The notes below the pieces were generated by a model. It made no database searches. It was not told the origin of the DNA and was given only the letters and a program-made list of their open reading frames with translations. Of a DNA stretch of 64,000 nucleotides, positions 44,615 through 53,993 are shown in pieces. A program made the position numbers and the translations under genes. Origin of the DNA: Bifidobacterium eulemuris. Its GTDB lineage: Bacteria; Actinomycetota; Actinomycetes; Actinomycetales; Bifidobacteriaceae. The stretch lies in the NCBI RefSeq assembly GCF_014898155.1, contig NZ_CP062938.1, positions 992,001 through 1,056,000 of the forward strand, in the 5' to 3' direction. Within the stretch, counting starts at the first letter, position 1, and the number at the start of each line of letters is the position of its first letter.

Positions 44615-46018
44615 TCAGTGCACGAACCAGTACTGGCCGTTGTTGGTCAGAGTGCGGTAGTGCATGATCCAGGGGCCGCCCCAGTTCATTTCGGAGATCA
44701 GGAAAGTGCCGTCGCTGTACACGGCCTCCACCACGGCCACATGGCCAAAAACGCCGTCGGCGCCGTCCTGTCCGGGCAAGAAGGAGAGCGCGGCGCCTAC
44801 TTGGGGATTGTGGTCCACTCGCAGGCCGTAGCTCGGCGCGGTTCTATACCATTCGCCGCCGTTGCCCAAATAGGAGGGCGTGCCGATGCCCATCTGGCGG
44901 CGGCGTTCGTACGCCCAGTATGTGCACTGGCCGGCATAGTAGGCGTTGCCGTAATCGCCATTGCTGGTGCCCTGGCCACTGCTGCTGGTGCCGGCGGAGC
45001 CGCTGCTGGCGCTGCCGCTGGAGCTGCCGGAGCTGCTGCTTCCTGTGCCGCTTGTCGCATTGCCGCCGGTGCTGCCGCCAGTGCTGCCACTGGTATTGCC
45101 ACCGCTGGTGGTGCCTTGGGTGCCGCCATTGACCGTGCCGGACGCCGCAGCCTGCTCCTGCTGCCACTGGCGGTTGTAGGAGTCGATCTGCGACTGCAGC
45201 AGCACGGTTTGCGCGGCCTGCTGGGCCGCTTCGCTGTCCAGCTGGTCCTGCATGCTTTCCAGTTCGGCGCGCTGTTCCTCGCCCTGCTGGCGCAGCGCGT
45301 CCAGTTCGTCGCGCTCCTGCTGGGCCGTGGTGGCGGCAGTCTGCGCGGTCGCGGCCTTCTCGTCGGCCTTGGTCTTCAGTTCGCTGATCTGCTTTTCGAT
45401 GGCGGCAAGGCGTTCGCTGCGGTTCATCGACGTATTCAACGTCTCCGCTGCGGATGAGGCGGCGTTCGCCTCATTGCGCGAGAGCGCGTCGCGCGACTGC
45501 ATCGAGTTGATGAACTCCTCGGTGCTGGTGGAGCCGGTGACCACGCTCATCAGATCCGAGGCGTCGGATCCGTGCATGTCCTCGCGGGCCAGCTGGGCCA
45601 CGGCCGCATGCGCGTCATCGTAGTCCTCGCCGGTCTGCTCGATCTGCGCCTCGAGCTCTTCCTTATCCTTCTGGGCGGCGGCGAGACGCTCGGCGGCGGC
45701 ATCGGCCTCGGATTGGGCGGAGGCGGCGTCCTCGTTCGCCTGGGTGACCTTCTCCTGCGCGGCGGGGATCTGCGTGTTGGTCAGATTGTCCAGTTGGATG
45801 ATCTTCTCCGCGAGTTCCTCGTTCACGCCGGCGAGCTGTTCGCGCAGTTCGGCCTCGCGCTGGGCGCTGGAGGCATGCTGGTTCTGCGCGTTGACCAGAT
45901 CGCTGTAGGTGTCGGCCTGCGCTTCAGGCGCCGGAGACATCAACAGTCCGGCCATGCATAAACCGGCGGTGGCTATGACGGCGGCGGCCGAACGAGTCAC
46001 GCGGGACCAGCTGTTCAT
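44615..46018 (-). CDS. Secreted CHAP-domain peptidoglycan hydrolase with coiled coil
   Basis: 467-residue secreted protein. Signal peptide about residues 1-35 ([19 protein letters not shown] then PEAQADT), a long coiled coil (about 40-275, heptad-rich with many Glu/Gln/Ala), a Gly/Ser/Thr linker (about 285-345), and a C-terminal CHAP domain with the catalytic Cys in [14 protein letters not shown] and His in [10 protein letters not shown]. The layout resembles PcsB/RipC-like hydrolases activated by FtsEX; ftsX and ftsE lie immediately upstream. AAAGGAAAACC precedes the ATG. It probably splits the septum. Confidence 0.9.
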   Translation of the reverse strand: MNSWSRVTRSAAAVIATAGLCMAGLLMSPAPEAQADTYSDLVNAQNQHASSAQREAELREQLAGVNEELAEKIIQLDNLTNTQIPAAQEKVTQANEDAASAQSEADAAAERLAAAQKDKEELEAQIEQTGEDYDDAHAAVAQLAREDMHGSDASDLMSVVTGSTSTEEFINSMQSRDALSRNEANAASSAAETLNTSMNRSERLAAIEKQISELKTKADEKAATAQTAATTAQQERDELDALRQQGEEQRAELESMQDQLDSEAAQQAAQTVLLQSQIDSYNRQWQQEQAAASGTVNGGTQGTTSGGNTSGSTGGSTGGNATSGTGSSSSGSSSGSASSGSAGTSSSGQGTSNGDYGNAYYAGQCTYWAYERRRQMGIGTPSYLGNGGEWYRTAPSYGLRVDHNPQVGAALSFLPGQDGADGVFGHVAVVEAVYSDGTFLISEMNWGGPWIMHYRTLTNNGQYWFVH

Positions 46019-46081
46019 CGGCACGGTTTTCCTTTCCTCGACGACGGGCATCACCATATCATGCTTTTCTGGGAGCCTGGA

Positions 46082-47005
46082 TCAGGTCTTGAGATAGCGG
46101 CGTAGCGAGACCGTCGAAGCGATGATCGACAGCAGGATCGCGCCGAGGATCAGGAACGGCGAGATCATCAGCACGGTCATCTGGTTCACGTAGGGAATCC
46201 AGCTGATGGATTCCGCCAGCCATCCCTCGACGAACACGCGCACGATCACCGACAGCATCAGGCAGGAGAGTACGGATCCCACCAGCGAGGCCAGCACGCC
46301 CTCCAACACGAAAGGCATGCGGATCGTCCAGTTCGAGGCGCCGACCAGGCGCATGATCTCCGTTTCGGTCCGGCGCGAGGCGGCGGACATGCGGATCGTC
46401 GTGCCGGTGAGCATGATGGCGACCAGCACCATCACTGCGGCCAAACCGATGGTGACGGCGGTGGCGCGGTTGAGCACGGCGAACACCGGTTCGAAGATCT
46501 GTCGCTGGTCGGTCACCTCCTCAACGCCGTCCCGGCTGGACAGCACCTCGGAGACGATCTGGTATTTCTCGGGGTCGCTGAGTTTGAGCCACAGCGAATC
46601 CTGCATATCGTCCGCGGTGAGCGTGCGTCCCTGGTATTCGCCGTTCGGGTACTGCTGGGTGAAGGTGTCGTCGTAGAATTCCTGCTTGCTCACATAGGTG
46701 ATGTCCTCGACCACGTCCGAAAGCTCGTCGCGGATGGTCTGCTGCAGTTCGTTGATCTCGGAGGCCGTCGGAGAGACTCCCGACGCGCAGTTCGCCGACT
46801 GGCTGGTGCCGTCCGGGCACAGCCAGACCACGACCTCGACCTTGTCGTACCAGTCGCCCTTCGCTTTGACGATCTGCGCCTGCGTGAGCACGGCCGCGCC
46901 GATGAACACAAAGGAGATGAAGGTGACCAGCATCACCGACAGGATCATCGGAACATTGCGCTTCAGGCTGGTCCAGGTCTCCGACAGGATAAAACGCATT
47001 CTCAT
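46082..47005 (-). CDS. ftsX: Cell division protein FtsX
   Basis: 307-residue membrane protein: an N-terminal helix (VPMILSVMLVTFISFVFIGA), an extracytoplasmic loop of about 130 residues with two Cys (WLCPDGT, ANCASG), then three helices with SAASRRTETEIMRLVGASNW between them, as in FtsX. The loop normally contacts a peptidoglycan hydrolase, here presumably the CHAP protein downstream. ATG overlaps the ftsE stop (ATGA), so the pair is translationally coupled. Confidence 0.95.
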   Translation of the reverse strand: MRMRFILSETWTSLKRNVPMILSVMLVTFISFVFIGAAVLTQAQIVKAKGDWYDKVEVVVWLCPDGTSQSANCASGVSPTASEINELQQTIRDELSDVVEDITYVSKQEFYDDTFTQQYPNGEYQGRTLTADDMQDSLWLKLSDPEKYQIVSEVLSSRDGVEEVTDQRQIFEPVFAVLNRATAVTIGLAAVMVLVAIMLTGTTIRMSAASRRTETEIMRLVGASNWTIRMPFVLEGVLASLVGSVLSCLMLSVIVRVFVEGWLAESISWIPYVNQMTVLMISPFLILGAILLSIIASTVSLRRYLKT

Positions 47006-48288
47006 GACTGCTGCTCCTCGTTCTGTGCGCTACGGGTGGCGGCGGACGGCGGCATCGGCGGGGCCGGCGGCGCGGGAGGAAGAGGCGCCGCGGCGGGTGC
47101 GGCCGGCGCGGGCGGTTCGGACACGGACATCTCAGACATGGCCATCTCAGGCACGGCTATTTCAGGCACGGCCACGTCGGGCACCGACAGGCCGATCCCG
47201 TCGGCCGCAGGTGTTTCGGACGCAAGCGCTTCATCCGCGGGCGGTTCGACCGACGCCGGTTCGACCGCAGGAGTTTCAACCGCAGGAGTTTCAGCCGCCG
47301 ACGGGAATCCGGAACCGCCCTCCTGCGTGTTCTGGTATTCGTCGAGCTTCAGTCCCTTGCCCCAGGTCAGGGTGTCCTCCAGCGGCGCGAACGCCTCGCC
47401 GTAACGTCCTGTACGGCCGGAATGCATGGAGTTGGCCAGACGGGCGATGCCCTCGTCGCGCTCGTGGCCCGGCTGCGCGACCATCGCCGCATCGCCTTCG
47501 ATGACGGCGGCCGCAGGTGCGGTTTCGACCGCCGCGGCTCGTTCGGATTCCATCACCTTGACGGCGTTGGCCTCCACTTGGGAATCGGGGAAGAACAGCG
47601 CGGAATCGTATGAGCCATGGGCCTCGTCGCGCACGATCTTGCCGCCATGCAGCTCCACCACGCGTTTGCGCATCGAATTGACGATCTCCTCGTTATGCGT
47701 GGCCATCACAATGGTGGTGCCGGTGCGGTTGATCGCGTCCAGCACCTCCATAATGCCCAACGAGGTGGTCGGGTCGAGGTTGCCGGTGGGCTCGTCGGCC
47801 AGCAGGATCTGCGGATGGTTCACATACGCGCGGGCGATGGCCACGCGCTGCTGCTCTCCGCCGGACAGCTCGTGCGGATAGCTGCTCTCCTTGCCGGTCA
47901 GTCCCACCGTGGCCAGCACCTTCGGCACCAGCGATTTGACGGCGGAACGTCGGGTGCCGAGCACCTCCAGCGCGAACGCCACGTTCTGCCACACGGTTTT
48001 GTTGTTGAGCAGCTTGTAGTCCTGGAACACGAAGCCGATGGAACGGCGGTACTGCGGCACCTGACGGTCGGAGATGCGGCGCAGGTCGTTGCCCGCCACG
48101 CGGATCTCGCCGTCGGTGGCCTCCTCCTCGCGCAACAGCAGGCTCAACAGCGTGGTTTTGCCGGAGCCTGAGGCACCGACCAGGAACACGAAGTCCCCGC
48201 GTTCGATATCCAAGTCGATGGTATCGAGCGCGGGGCGGGTGCCCTTGGGATAGATCTTGCTCACCTGATTCAGCGAGATGAGTGCCAT
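47002..48288 (-). CDS. ftsE: Cell division ATP-binding protein FtsE with long C-terminal tail
   Basis: 428 residues: a normal FtsE ATPase in the first 230 (Walker [19 protein letters not shown], signature [14 protein letters not shown], Walker [15 protein letters not shown]-loop MATHNEEIV). About 200 extra residues follow, acidic then Pro/Ala/Glu-rich, with repeated ETPAVE and VPEIAVPEM units. FtsE is usually about 230 residues. The tail would be cytoplasmic and might bind other division proteins. GAAGGAGAACC precedes the ATG. Upstream prfB and downstream ftsX are on the same strand. Confidence 0.94.
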   Translation of the reverse strand: MALISLNQVSKIYPKGTRPALDTIDLDIERGDFVFLVGASGSGKTTLLSLLLREEEATDGEIRVAGNDLRRISDRQVPQYRRSIGFVFQDYKLLNNKTVWQNVAFALEVLGTRRSAVKSLVPKVLATVGLTGKESSYPHELSGGEQQRVAIARAYVNHPQILLADEPTGNLDPTTSLGIMEVLDAINRTGTTIVMATHNEEIVNSMRKRVVELHGGKIVRDEAHGSYDSALFFPDSQVEANAVKVMESERAAAVETAPAAAVIEGDAAMVAQPGHERDEGIARLANSMHSGRTGRYGEAFAPLEDTLTWGKGLKLDEYQNTQEGGSGFPSAAETPAVETPAVEPASVEPPADEALASETPAADGIGLSVPDVAVPEIAVPEMAMSEMSVSEPPAPAAPAAAPLPPAPPAPPMPPSAATRSAQNEEQQS

Positions 48289-48336
48289 GGTTCTCCTTCC
48301 GTGCGCTCCTTCGGGAGCCGCGGGCATGCCTTGGGT

Positions 48337-49455
48337 TTAGTCCTCGGCGGCGCGGCGCTGTTCGTGACGCCAGCGGATGCCAGCCTCGATGAACGCGTCG
48401 ATATCGCCGTCGAACACGGCCTGGGTCTGACTGGTTTCGTGGCCGGTGCGCAGATCCTTGACCATCTGGTAGGGGTGCAGCACATAGGAACGCATCTGGT
48501 CGCCCCAGCTGGCCTTGATATCGCCGGCGAGCTCCTTCTTCTTCTTCGCCTCCTCCTCATGGCGCAGCACCAGCAGTCGCGACTGCAGCACGGCCATGGC
48601 GGCGGCGCGGTTCTGGATCTGCGAGCGCTCGTCCTGCATGGTCACGACGATGCCGGTGGGAAGGTGGGTGATGCGCACGGCCGAGTAGGTCGTGTTCACG
48701 CCCTGGCCGCCGGGACCGGAGGCGCAGTAGGTGTCCACGCGGATCTCGGTGTCGGGGATCTCGATATGGTCGGTCGCCTCGACGAGCGGTACCACTTCGA
48801 CGGCGGCGAAGCTGGTCTGGCGGCGGCCCTGGTTGTCGAAGGGCGAGATGCGCACCAGGCGGTGGGTGCCGCCCTCCACGCTCAGGCGGCCGTAGGCGTA
48901 GGGCGCGTCCACCTGGAAGGTGGCGGACTTGATGCCGGCCTCCTCGGCGTACGAGGTGTCCATCACCTTGGCTTTGAAGCCGTTGCGCTCGCACCAGCGC
49001 AGGTACATGCGCAGCAGCATCTGCGCGAAGTCGGCGGCGTCCACACCACCGGCGCCGGAGCGGATGGTCACCACCGCGGAACGCTCGTCGTATTCGCCGT
49101 CGAGCAGCGTCTGGATCTCCATGGAGTCGAGATCCGCCTGGATGCGGCCGATCTCCTCCTGCGCTTCGGCGAGCGTGTCGGCGTCGGACTCCTCACGTCC
49201 GAGTTCGACGAGCGTCTCCACATCGTCGATACGCTGCACGGCCGAATTGAGCCGCTTAAGCTGCGATTCGGCGGCGGAGAGCTTGCTGGTCACCTTCTGC
49301 GCGTTCTCGGGGTTGTCCCACAGTCCGGGGGCTGCGGCCTGCGCCTCGAGATCCTTGATCTCGGCCGTCAGCCGGTCCAAGTCCAACGCCTTGGCGATGG
49401 ATTCGTACTTGGCGCGCGCGTCGGCGACCGCCTGGGAAAAATCAAATTCTGCCAT
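48337..49455 (-). CDS. prfB: Peptide chain release factor 2
   Basis: 372-residue RF2, releasing peptides at UGA and UAA. The domain-2 stop-codon motif SPF is in [14 protein letters not shown], and the peptidyl-transferase motif GGQ in [17 protein letters not shown]. The reading frame is continuous, so the programmed +1 frameshift of enterobacterial prfB is absent. AAGGTAAGAACG precedes the ATG. First of the prfB-ftsE-ftsX-CHAP-smpB run, a common actinobacterial order. Confidence 0.97.
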   Translation of the reverse strand: MAEFDFSQAVADARAKYESIAKALDLDRLTAEIKDLEAQAAAPGLWDNPENAQKVTSKLSAAESQLKRLNSAVQRIDDVETLVELGREESDADTLAEAQEEIGRIQADLDSMEIQTLLDGEYDERSAVVTIRSGAGGVDAADFAQMLLRMYLRWCERNGFKAKVMDTSYAEEAGIKSATFQVDAPYAYGRLSVEGGTHRLVRISPFDNQGRRQTSFAAVEVVPLVEATDHIEIPDTEIRVDTYCASGPGGQGVNTTYSAVRITHLPTGIVVTMQDERSQIQNRAAAMAVLQSRLLVLRHEEEAKKKKELAGDIKASWGDQMRSYVLHPYQMVKDLRTGHETSQTQAVFDGDIDAFIEAGIRWRHEQRRAAED

Positions 49456-49631
49456 CGTTCTTACCTTACCTATATCACTTATGAAAAGTTGGGATTACGT
49501 CGTCCACCTCAGATTCCACACATATCGCTCCGATGGGAACGCTCCATGCTCCTTGGCCGGCGCGGCCGCGAACCCGCCGCTTGGTTTCCGGTGGAGAGGT
49601 CCCGCAGGATATGCGAAGGACGCGCGAGACG

Positions 49632-49763
49632 TCAAAGGCTCGCGTAAATCGCCGGAATCACCAAAGACACCAGCATGGCCGCGGCTATGACGATGCACAC
49701 CGCGCGCACGACGGTGCGGCGGCGCCGGTCGCGCTGCTCTCGCTGGCTCTGGTATTCACTCAC
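49632..49763 (-). CDS. Small single-helix membrane protein (43 residues)
   Basis: A short frame beginning GTG (VSEYQSQREQRDRRRRTVVR) with a basic, Arg-rich N-terminus and one hydrophobic helix (AVCIVIAAAMLVSLVIPAIY). It begins 33 bp after the exonuclease stop, on the same strand. The charge pattern and helix strongly resemble a real membrane micro-protein, but there is no clear ribosome site and conservation could not be checked. It fills most of an otherwise empty 340-bp gap. Confidence 0.55.
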   Translation of the reverse strand: MSEYQSQREQRDRRRRTVVRAVCIVIAAAMLVSLVIPAIYASL

Positions 49764-49795
49764 GGGCACCAGTGTAACCACACCCCGTCCCAGCG

Positions 49796-51253
49796 CTACC
49801 AGCGGCGGCGGCCGCAGGCTTTACCGCCGACACCGGGCCTGCCGCCCGCGCCCCATGGGCCTTTGCCCTCGCGCTTGAGGTCGGCGAGGTGGCGCTTCAT
49901 CGCCACGAGCATAATATGCGCGTCCTCCAATCCCAAATGCCGCTCGGCTCGCGCCGGATCGAGCGATCCTTGGCGTTTGGCGTAGGCTTCGAGCGTGTTG
50001 TCGCCGTATGGATGATTCTCGTCGGGCGTGGATCCGGGATCCCATTGCCGGCTCATCGGCAGCGTGTCGATGATGGTGACGCGTCCGGCGCGGTAGGCCT
50101 CCGCGTATCCGGCCACGTTGAGCATGAAGAAGTTGTGCTCGAAGGTGGCGTTGTGCGCCACGTACGGCTGTTGGGTCAGGCGGGCGAGCAGGCCGGTCTG
50201 TGCTTCGGGCCATTCGTCGAACAGCCGGTACTCCCCCGTGCCGCGTTCACGCACGTCGATGCCGGTCAGGTCTCGGATCAGCGCATTGCCGTGCCGCGCG
50301 TTGGCCTTCGTCACGCCGAAGCTCAGCCGCGCCTGCCCGTAGGCGTCGCCGGCATCGTAGTACGGCTGCTCGTAGATATGGGCCGTCGTAGCGTCGGCCG
50401 GGCGCGGCGAGGCCATGTTCATGAATTCGAAACCGACGTCGATGATGTACGCGCGCGCCGGATCGGTGCCGGTGGTTTCGATGTCGACGCCCATCACCGT
50501 GTCCACGTCACGGCCGGGCAGGTAGACGTCGCGCCAGTCGCTGGACTTGGCGGCGGGCGAGGCTGCGTTCCCGGGCACAGGCGGGGATGCGAACGCGCCG
50601 CCCGGCGATGCCGCGCCGGACAGGTTGGCCCGAGTCATGCCTGCCGCGCCGGACTCGCGTTGGATCCGCTGCGCTTTGCGGCGCTCGGCGCGCGCGTTGA
50701 GGATCTGGGCGGTGCGGTCCTGAATCTCCTCCAAGCCGACGGAGTCTTCCCCATCGGAGGATTCCCCGGCATCAGCCGCATTGGACGGCCGTTCGGCAGG
50801 CGCTTTCAGCACCGGTACGGTGGCGCGCCCCTGCCGCTCGTAACGCACCTGCCACAATCCGTCGGCCACACCGCGGTCGAGCAGCAGATCGATCTCATCG
50901 TTCAGGCGGCGGTTCGCGTAGGCGAGCGCGCGCGGCAGACGGTACGAGGCGACCAGCCGATCGAAGTCGGTCATGAACGAGGTGCTCGTCTGCGCGAGAA
51001 TCGCCTCCACACGGTCACGCACCGCGTAATCGCGTTTCAGCAGGGCGTGGGCGTTCTGCTGAGGGTTGTCCACGGCGTCCAATCCCACACCGATGCCGCC
51101 CACCAGATCAAGCGAGCGCACCCACTGCCAGTCGACCGGCCGTCCGTCGGCGTCCTTGGGGCAGACCAACGCCCACTGGTCGATATCCGCCTTGGCCTGT
51201 TCCAGCCATTCCGATACCGCCTGGTTCCGCCGCCCATCCGCTGTCTGCATCAT
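49796..51253 (-). CDS. DEDDh 3'-5' exonuclease family protein
   Basis: 485-residue protein. The C-terminal half (from about residue 250) is a DEDDh exonuclease: motif I MGVDIETTGTDPARAYIIDV, motif II region VAHNATFEHNFFML, motif III HLGLEDAHIMLVAM with the His and Asp. The N-terminal half is helical (SEWLEQAKADIDQWALVC), with a low-complexity linker around residues 150-240. A C-terminal Gly/Arg tail is present. Two adjacent ATGs (51253, 51250), no strong ribosome site. Similar to DNA polymerase III epsilon-like exonucleases of unknown pathway. Confidence 0.85.
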   Translation of the reverse strand: MMQTADGRRNQAVSEWLEQAKADIDQWALVCPKDADGRPVDWQWVRSLDLVGGIGVGLDAVDNPQQNAHALLKRDYAVRDRVEAILAQTSTSFMTDFDRLVASYRLPRALAYANRRLNDEIDLLLDRGVADGLWQVRYERQGRATVPVLKAPAERPSNAADAGESSDGEDSVGLEEIQDRTAQILNARAERRKAQRIQRESGAAGMTRANLSGAASPGGAFASPPVPGNAASPAAKSSDWRDVYLPGRDVDTVMGVDIETTGTDPARAYIIDVGFEFMNMASPRPADATTAHIYEQPYYDAGDAYGQARLSFGVTKANARHGNALIRDLTGIDVRERGTGEYRLFDEWPEAQTGLLARLTQQPYVAHNATFEHNFFMLNVAGYAEAYRAGRVTIIDTLPMSRQWDPGSTPDENHPYGDNTLEAYAKRQGSLDPARAERHLGLEDAHIMLVAMKRHLADLKREGKGPWGAGGRPGVGGKACGRRRW

Positions 51254-51302
51254 GCACGATATCGTAACCCACCGGTCCGGACGCAGGAGCGCATCGCGGA
51301 AA

Positions 51303-51412
51303 CGTCGTGCCTTTCGCACTTGCACGGACGGTGTGCGAAGGACATGACGTTTCCCGATAAGAAAACGTCGTCGATTTCGCACACCATCCATGCACGTGCG
51401 AAGTCGACGACG
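51303..51412. repeat. Pair of related hairpins between exonuclease and def
   Basis: Hairpin 2 has 17-bp arms CGTCGTCGATTTCGCAC (51366) and GTGCGAAGTCGACGACG (51396) with one mismatch and a 13-nt loop. Hairpin 1 (51303-51349) is a looser version using CGTCGTGCCTTTCGCAC and GTGTGCGAAGGACATGACG. Both contain TTTCGCAC/GTGCGAA, so one probably arose by duplication. They lie between def stop and the exonuclease promoter. Confidence 0.7.
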
Positions 51413-51429
51413 CTACGGGTTAACGCGGT

Positions 51430-52086
51430 CTACAGTTCGAAGCCGAGTTCCGCGGCCGCCTCGGTGGGGACGGGATCGTGGCACCAATAGTCTTCGAGGT
51501 TCTCGTAAGTGGTCAGGGATCGAATCTCGGCCTTGTCGATGTAGAGTTCGCCGCTGAGATGGTCGGTTTCGTGCTGGAAGATGCGCGCCGGCCAGCCGTG
51601 CAGGTGCTCCGTATGGTGCTGGCCCTCCTCGTCGTCCCATTCCGCGGTGATATCGAGCCAGCGCCTGCGTACGGCCTGATACCCGTCGAAGCTCAGGCAG
51701 CCCTCATAGAAGCTGCGGGTCTCCGTGCCGATCGGCGTATACGACGGATTGATAAGCACGCGGAAGGGGAATTCGGCGGTTTCGCGCGGATCGCCCTCAT
51801 CCTCCTCGCGCACGTGGTCCTCGATCACGGCGAGTGACAGTCCCAGACCGATCTGCGTGGCGGCCAACCCCACACCGGGCGCCTCCAGCATGGTGACGCG
51901 CATCGTTTCGATCAGCTTGGCCAACGTGCGTTTGCTCAACTGGCCCGTATACGGCACGGTGGCTTGGCGCAGCACAGGCTCGCCGGCTTGCACGATGGGC
52001 AGGATCTGATCCTTGCCGCCGGCTCTGATGAGCTGTTCCACATCGCGGTTGAGAGCGAGGTCGACTTTGCTGTTCCTACCAAACAT
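51430..52086 (-). CDS. def: Peptide deformylase
   Basis: 218-residue deformylase removing formyl from nascent Met. All three motifs are present: GVGLAATQIG, EGCLSFDG, and HETDH in FQHETDHLSG. AAAGGAATCCCAC precedes the ATG at 52086. About 25-30 residues longer than minimal Def, with an N-terminal extension. Next to glmM on the same strand. Confidence 0.96.
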   Translation of the reverse strand: MFGRNSKVDLALNRDVEQLIRAGGKDQILPIVQAGEPVLRQATVPYTGQLSKRTLAKLIETMRVTMLEAPGVGLAATQIGLGLSLAVIEDHVREEDEGDPRETAEFPFRVLINPSYTPIGTETRSFYEGCLSFDGYQAVRRRWLDITAEWDDEEGQHHTEHLHGWPARIFQHETDHLSGELYIDKAEIRSLTTYENLEDYWCHDPVPTEAAAELGFEL

Positions 52087-52156
52087 GTGGGATTCCTTTA
52101 TGTCCTTATACGTACAGGGCAAACATTATTGTCTAGCACACGCACGACCGACACGC

Positions 52157-53542
52157 TTACAGCGCGAGTTCGTCGGCGACCACCTGCGCCAGGCGGGCGC
52201 ACACCTCGTCGGCCATCTCCTGCGTGGCGGCCTCGGCCATCACGCGCACCAGCGGCTCGGTGCCGGAGGGGCGCAGCAGCACGCGTCCGGTGCCGCCCAA
52301 CAACTCCTCCTCGCGCGCGACCGCGGCCTGCACGGAGGCGTTCGTGTCCGCGGCGGCCTTGTCGACGTTCGGCACGTTCACCAGCGTCTGCGGCAGCTGG
52401 GGGAAGTCGGCGGCGAGGGCTTTGAGGCTCTTGCCCGACCTCATCACCTCGTTGCACAGCATCAGCGCGGTCAGCGTGCCGTCACCGGTGGTGGCGAACT
52501 CGCGGTTGATCACATGGCCGGACTGTTCGCCGCCGAGCGTGTAGCCGCCGCGCAGCATCTCTTCCAGCACGTAACGATCGCCCACGCCGGTCTCCACCGT
52601 CTTGATGCCCATGTCGTTGAGCGCGAGTTTGAGACCGAGGTTGCTCATCACGGTGATGACCAGCGTGTCGTGCGCGAGCGTGCCCTCGTTCTTCTTGGAG
52701 CGGGCGAGGATGCCCATGATCTGGTCGCCATTGACCATATTGCCGTCCTCGTCCACCGCGAGGCAACGGTCGGCGTCGCCGTCGAAGGCCACGCCCATCA
52801 TCGCGTCCGAGGCCTTGACCATGGCCTGCAGCTGCTCGGGATGCGTCGATCCGGCGTTCTTGTTGATGTTGTAGCCGTCCGGCGAGGCGTTGATCACCAC
52901 CACTTCCGCGCCCGCGCGGCGCAACGCTTCGGGAGCGACCACCGAGGTGGCGCCGTTCGCGCAGTCGGCGACGATTTTCAGCCCTTTCAGCGGCGTCGGC
53001 TGGCTTTTATCGGGTTGCACCGGGGCGATGGTGGAGACCAGATGGTCGATGTACAGGTTGGTGGCGGTTACGGTGTCATGGCTCACACGGCCCACGCCGG
53101 CACCGGTCGGGCGTTCCCAGTCCTGGCCGAGCACCGCCTCGATCTGCTCCTCCTTGCTGTCGGGCAGTTTGAAACCGCCGCGCGCGAAGAACTTGATGCC
53201 GTTGTCCGGCATGGCGTTGTGGGATGCGGAGATCACCGCGCCCATCTCTACGTTCAGCACGGAGGTCAGATACGCCACGCCGGGCGTGGGGATGATGCCC
53301 GCGTCGATCACGTCGAAACCGCCGGCGCTCATGCCGGCGGACAGGGCGGCGGCCAGAAAGTCGCCGGAGACGCGGGTGTCGCGGCCGACCAGAGCGCGAC
53401 GGCGGCCTTCGGGCTGGTCGTCCTTCGTGCCCGAATCACCCAGCACGCGCACCGCCGCGTCGCCCAGATCCAGCGCCAGCTGCGCCGTCAGATCGCGATT
53501 CGCCAGTCCGCGCACGCCATCGGTTCCAAACATCTTCGGCAT
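52157..53542 (-). CDS. glmM: Phosphoglucosamine mutase
   Basis: 461-residue GlmM converting glucosamine-6-phosphate to glucosamine-1-phosphate. N-terminal MPKMFGTDGVRGLAN, phosphoserine loop ISASHNAMPDNGIKFF, metal loop AFDGDADRCLAV, sugar-binding GGEQSGHVI, and C-terminal phosphate loop RPSGTEPLVRVM. Start at 53542 with GGCGG 5-10 bp upstream; a longer start at 53617 is not conserved. Follows glmS function in cell-wall precursor synthesis. Confidence 0.96.
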   Translation of the reverse strand: MPKMFGTDGVRGLANRDLTAQLALDLGDAAVRVLGDSGTKDDQPEGRRRALVGRDTRVSGDFLAAALSAGMSAGGFDVIDAGIIPTPGVAYLTSVLNVEMGAVISASHNAMPDNGIKFFARGGFKLPDSKEEQIEAVLGQDWERPTGAGVGRVSHDTVTATNLYIDHLVSTIAPVQPDKSQPTPLKGLKIVADCANGATSVVAPEALRRAGAEVVVINASPDGYNINKNAGSTHPEQLQAMVKASDAMMGVAFDGDADRCLAVDEDGNMVNGDQIMGILARSKKNEGTLAHDTLVITVMSNLGLKLALNDMGIKTVETGVGDRYVLEEMLRGGYTLGGEQSGHVINREFATTGDGTLTALMLCNEVMRSGKSLKALAADFPQLPQTLVNVPNVDKAAADTNASVQAAVAREEELLGGTGRVLLRPSGTEPLVRVMAEAATQEMADEVCARLAQVVADELAL

Positions 53543-53775
53543 ATTATCCGCCCCGCCTATCCTTCGCTTGGATTCATCAGACGGCGACCGACGGCCGCCC
53601 GACGAACGAATCCTCACCGGTCATTCGTTTCTATGGTTTTCTGGTTTTACAGTTCCATGGCTTTACAGTTTCCTATCTGTACAGCGCACCATCGTAACCG
53701 GCGTATGTAAATAAACGCTTATAAATCGCGGGATGTTGCCCTTTTCTTCAAACTCCTCGGCGCGCCGAATATGCG

Positions 53776-53809
53776 AAAGCCGCGGCGGATGTTCGTCCGC
53801 CGCGGCTTT
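53776..53809. terminator. Strong terminator hairpin
   Basis: Perfect 14-bp stem AAAGCCGCGGCGGA/TCCGCCGCGGCTTT with a 6-nt TGTTCG loop, flanked by A- and T-rich edges, between the glmM promoter and the end of the dehydrogenase gene. Likely stops leftward transcription from the dehydrogenase. Confidence 0.85.
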
Positions 53810-53816
53810 CCTTCTT

Positions 53817-53987
53817 CGTCATCCCGAGCGGAGGCCTTCGGGCCGGAGTCGAGGGATCCCTCGACTGCGCTCGGGATGACGAAATAAAGGAGACGCACCC
53901 CGCTCGGGATGACGAGACGGGGAGGCGTGGGCCGCCCCCTTTCTTCGTCATCCCGAGCGGAGCGCGTGGCGCGTAGTCGAGGGATCT
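53817..53987. repeat. Dispersed intergenic repeat, copy 7 (multi-arm cluster)
   Basis: At least four arms: CGTCATCCCGAGCGGAG (53817), the inverted CGCTCGGGATGACG (about 53863 and 53900) and CGTCATCCCGAGCGGAG again (53947), with GAGTCGAGGGATC internal motifs. It ends 7 bp before the dehydrogenase stop. It looks like a duplicated or nested insertion. Confidence 0.8.
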
Positions 53988-53993
53988 CTTCGG

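Noticed and set aside
49372..49455. Programmed +1 frameshift at the start of prfB
   Set aside because: The reading frame is continuous from the ATG through the conserved N-terminus, with no early in-frame UGA or shift site.
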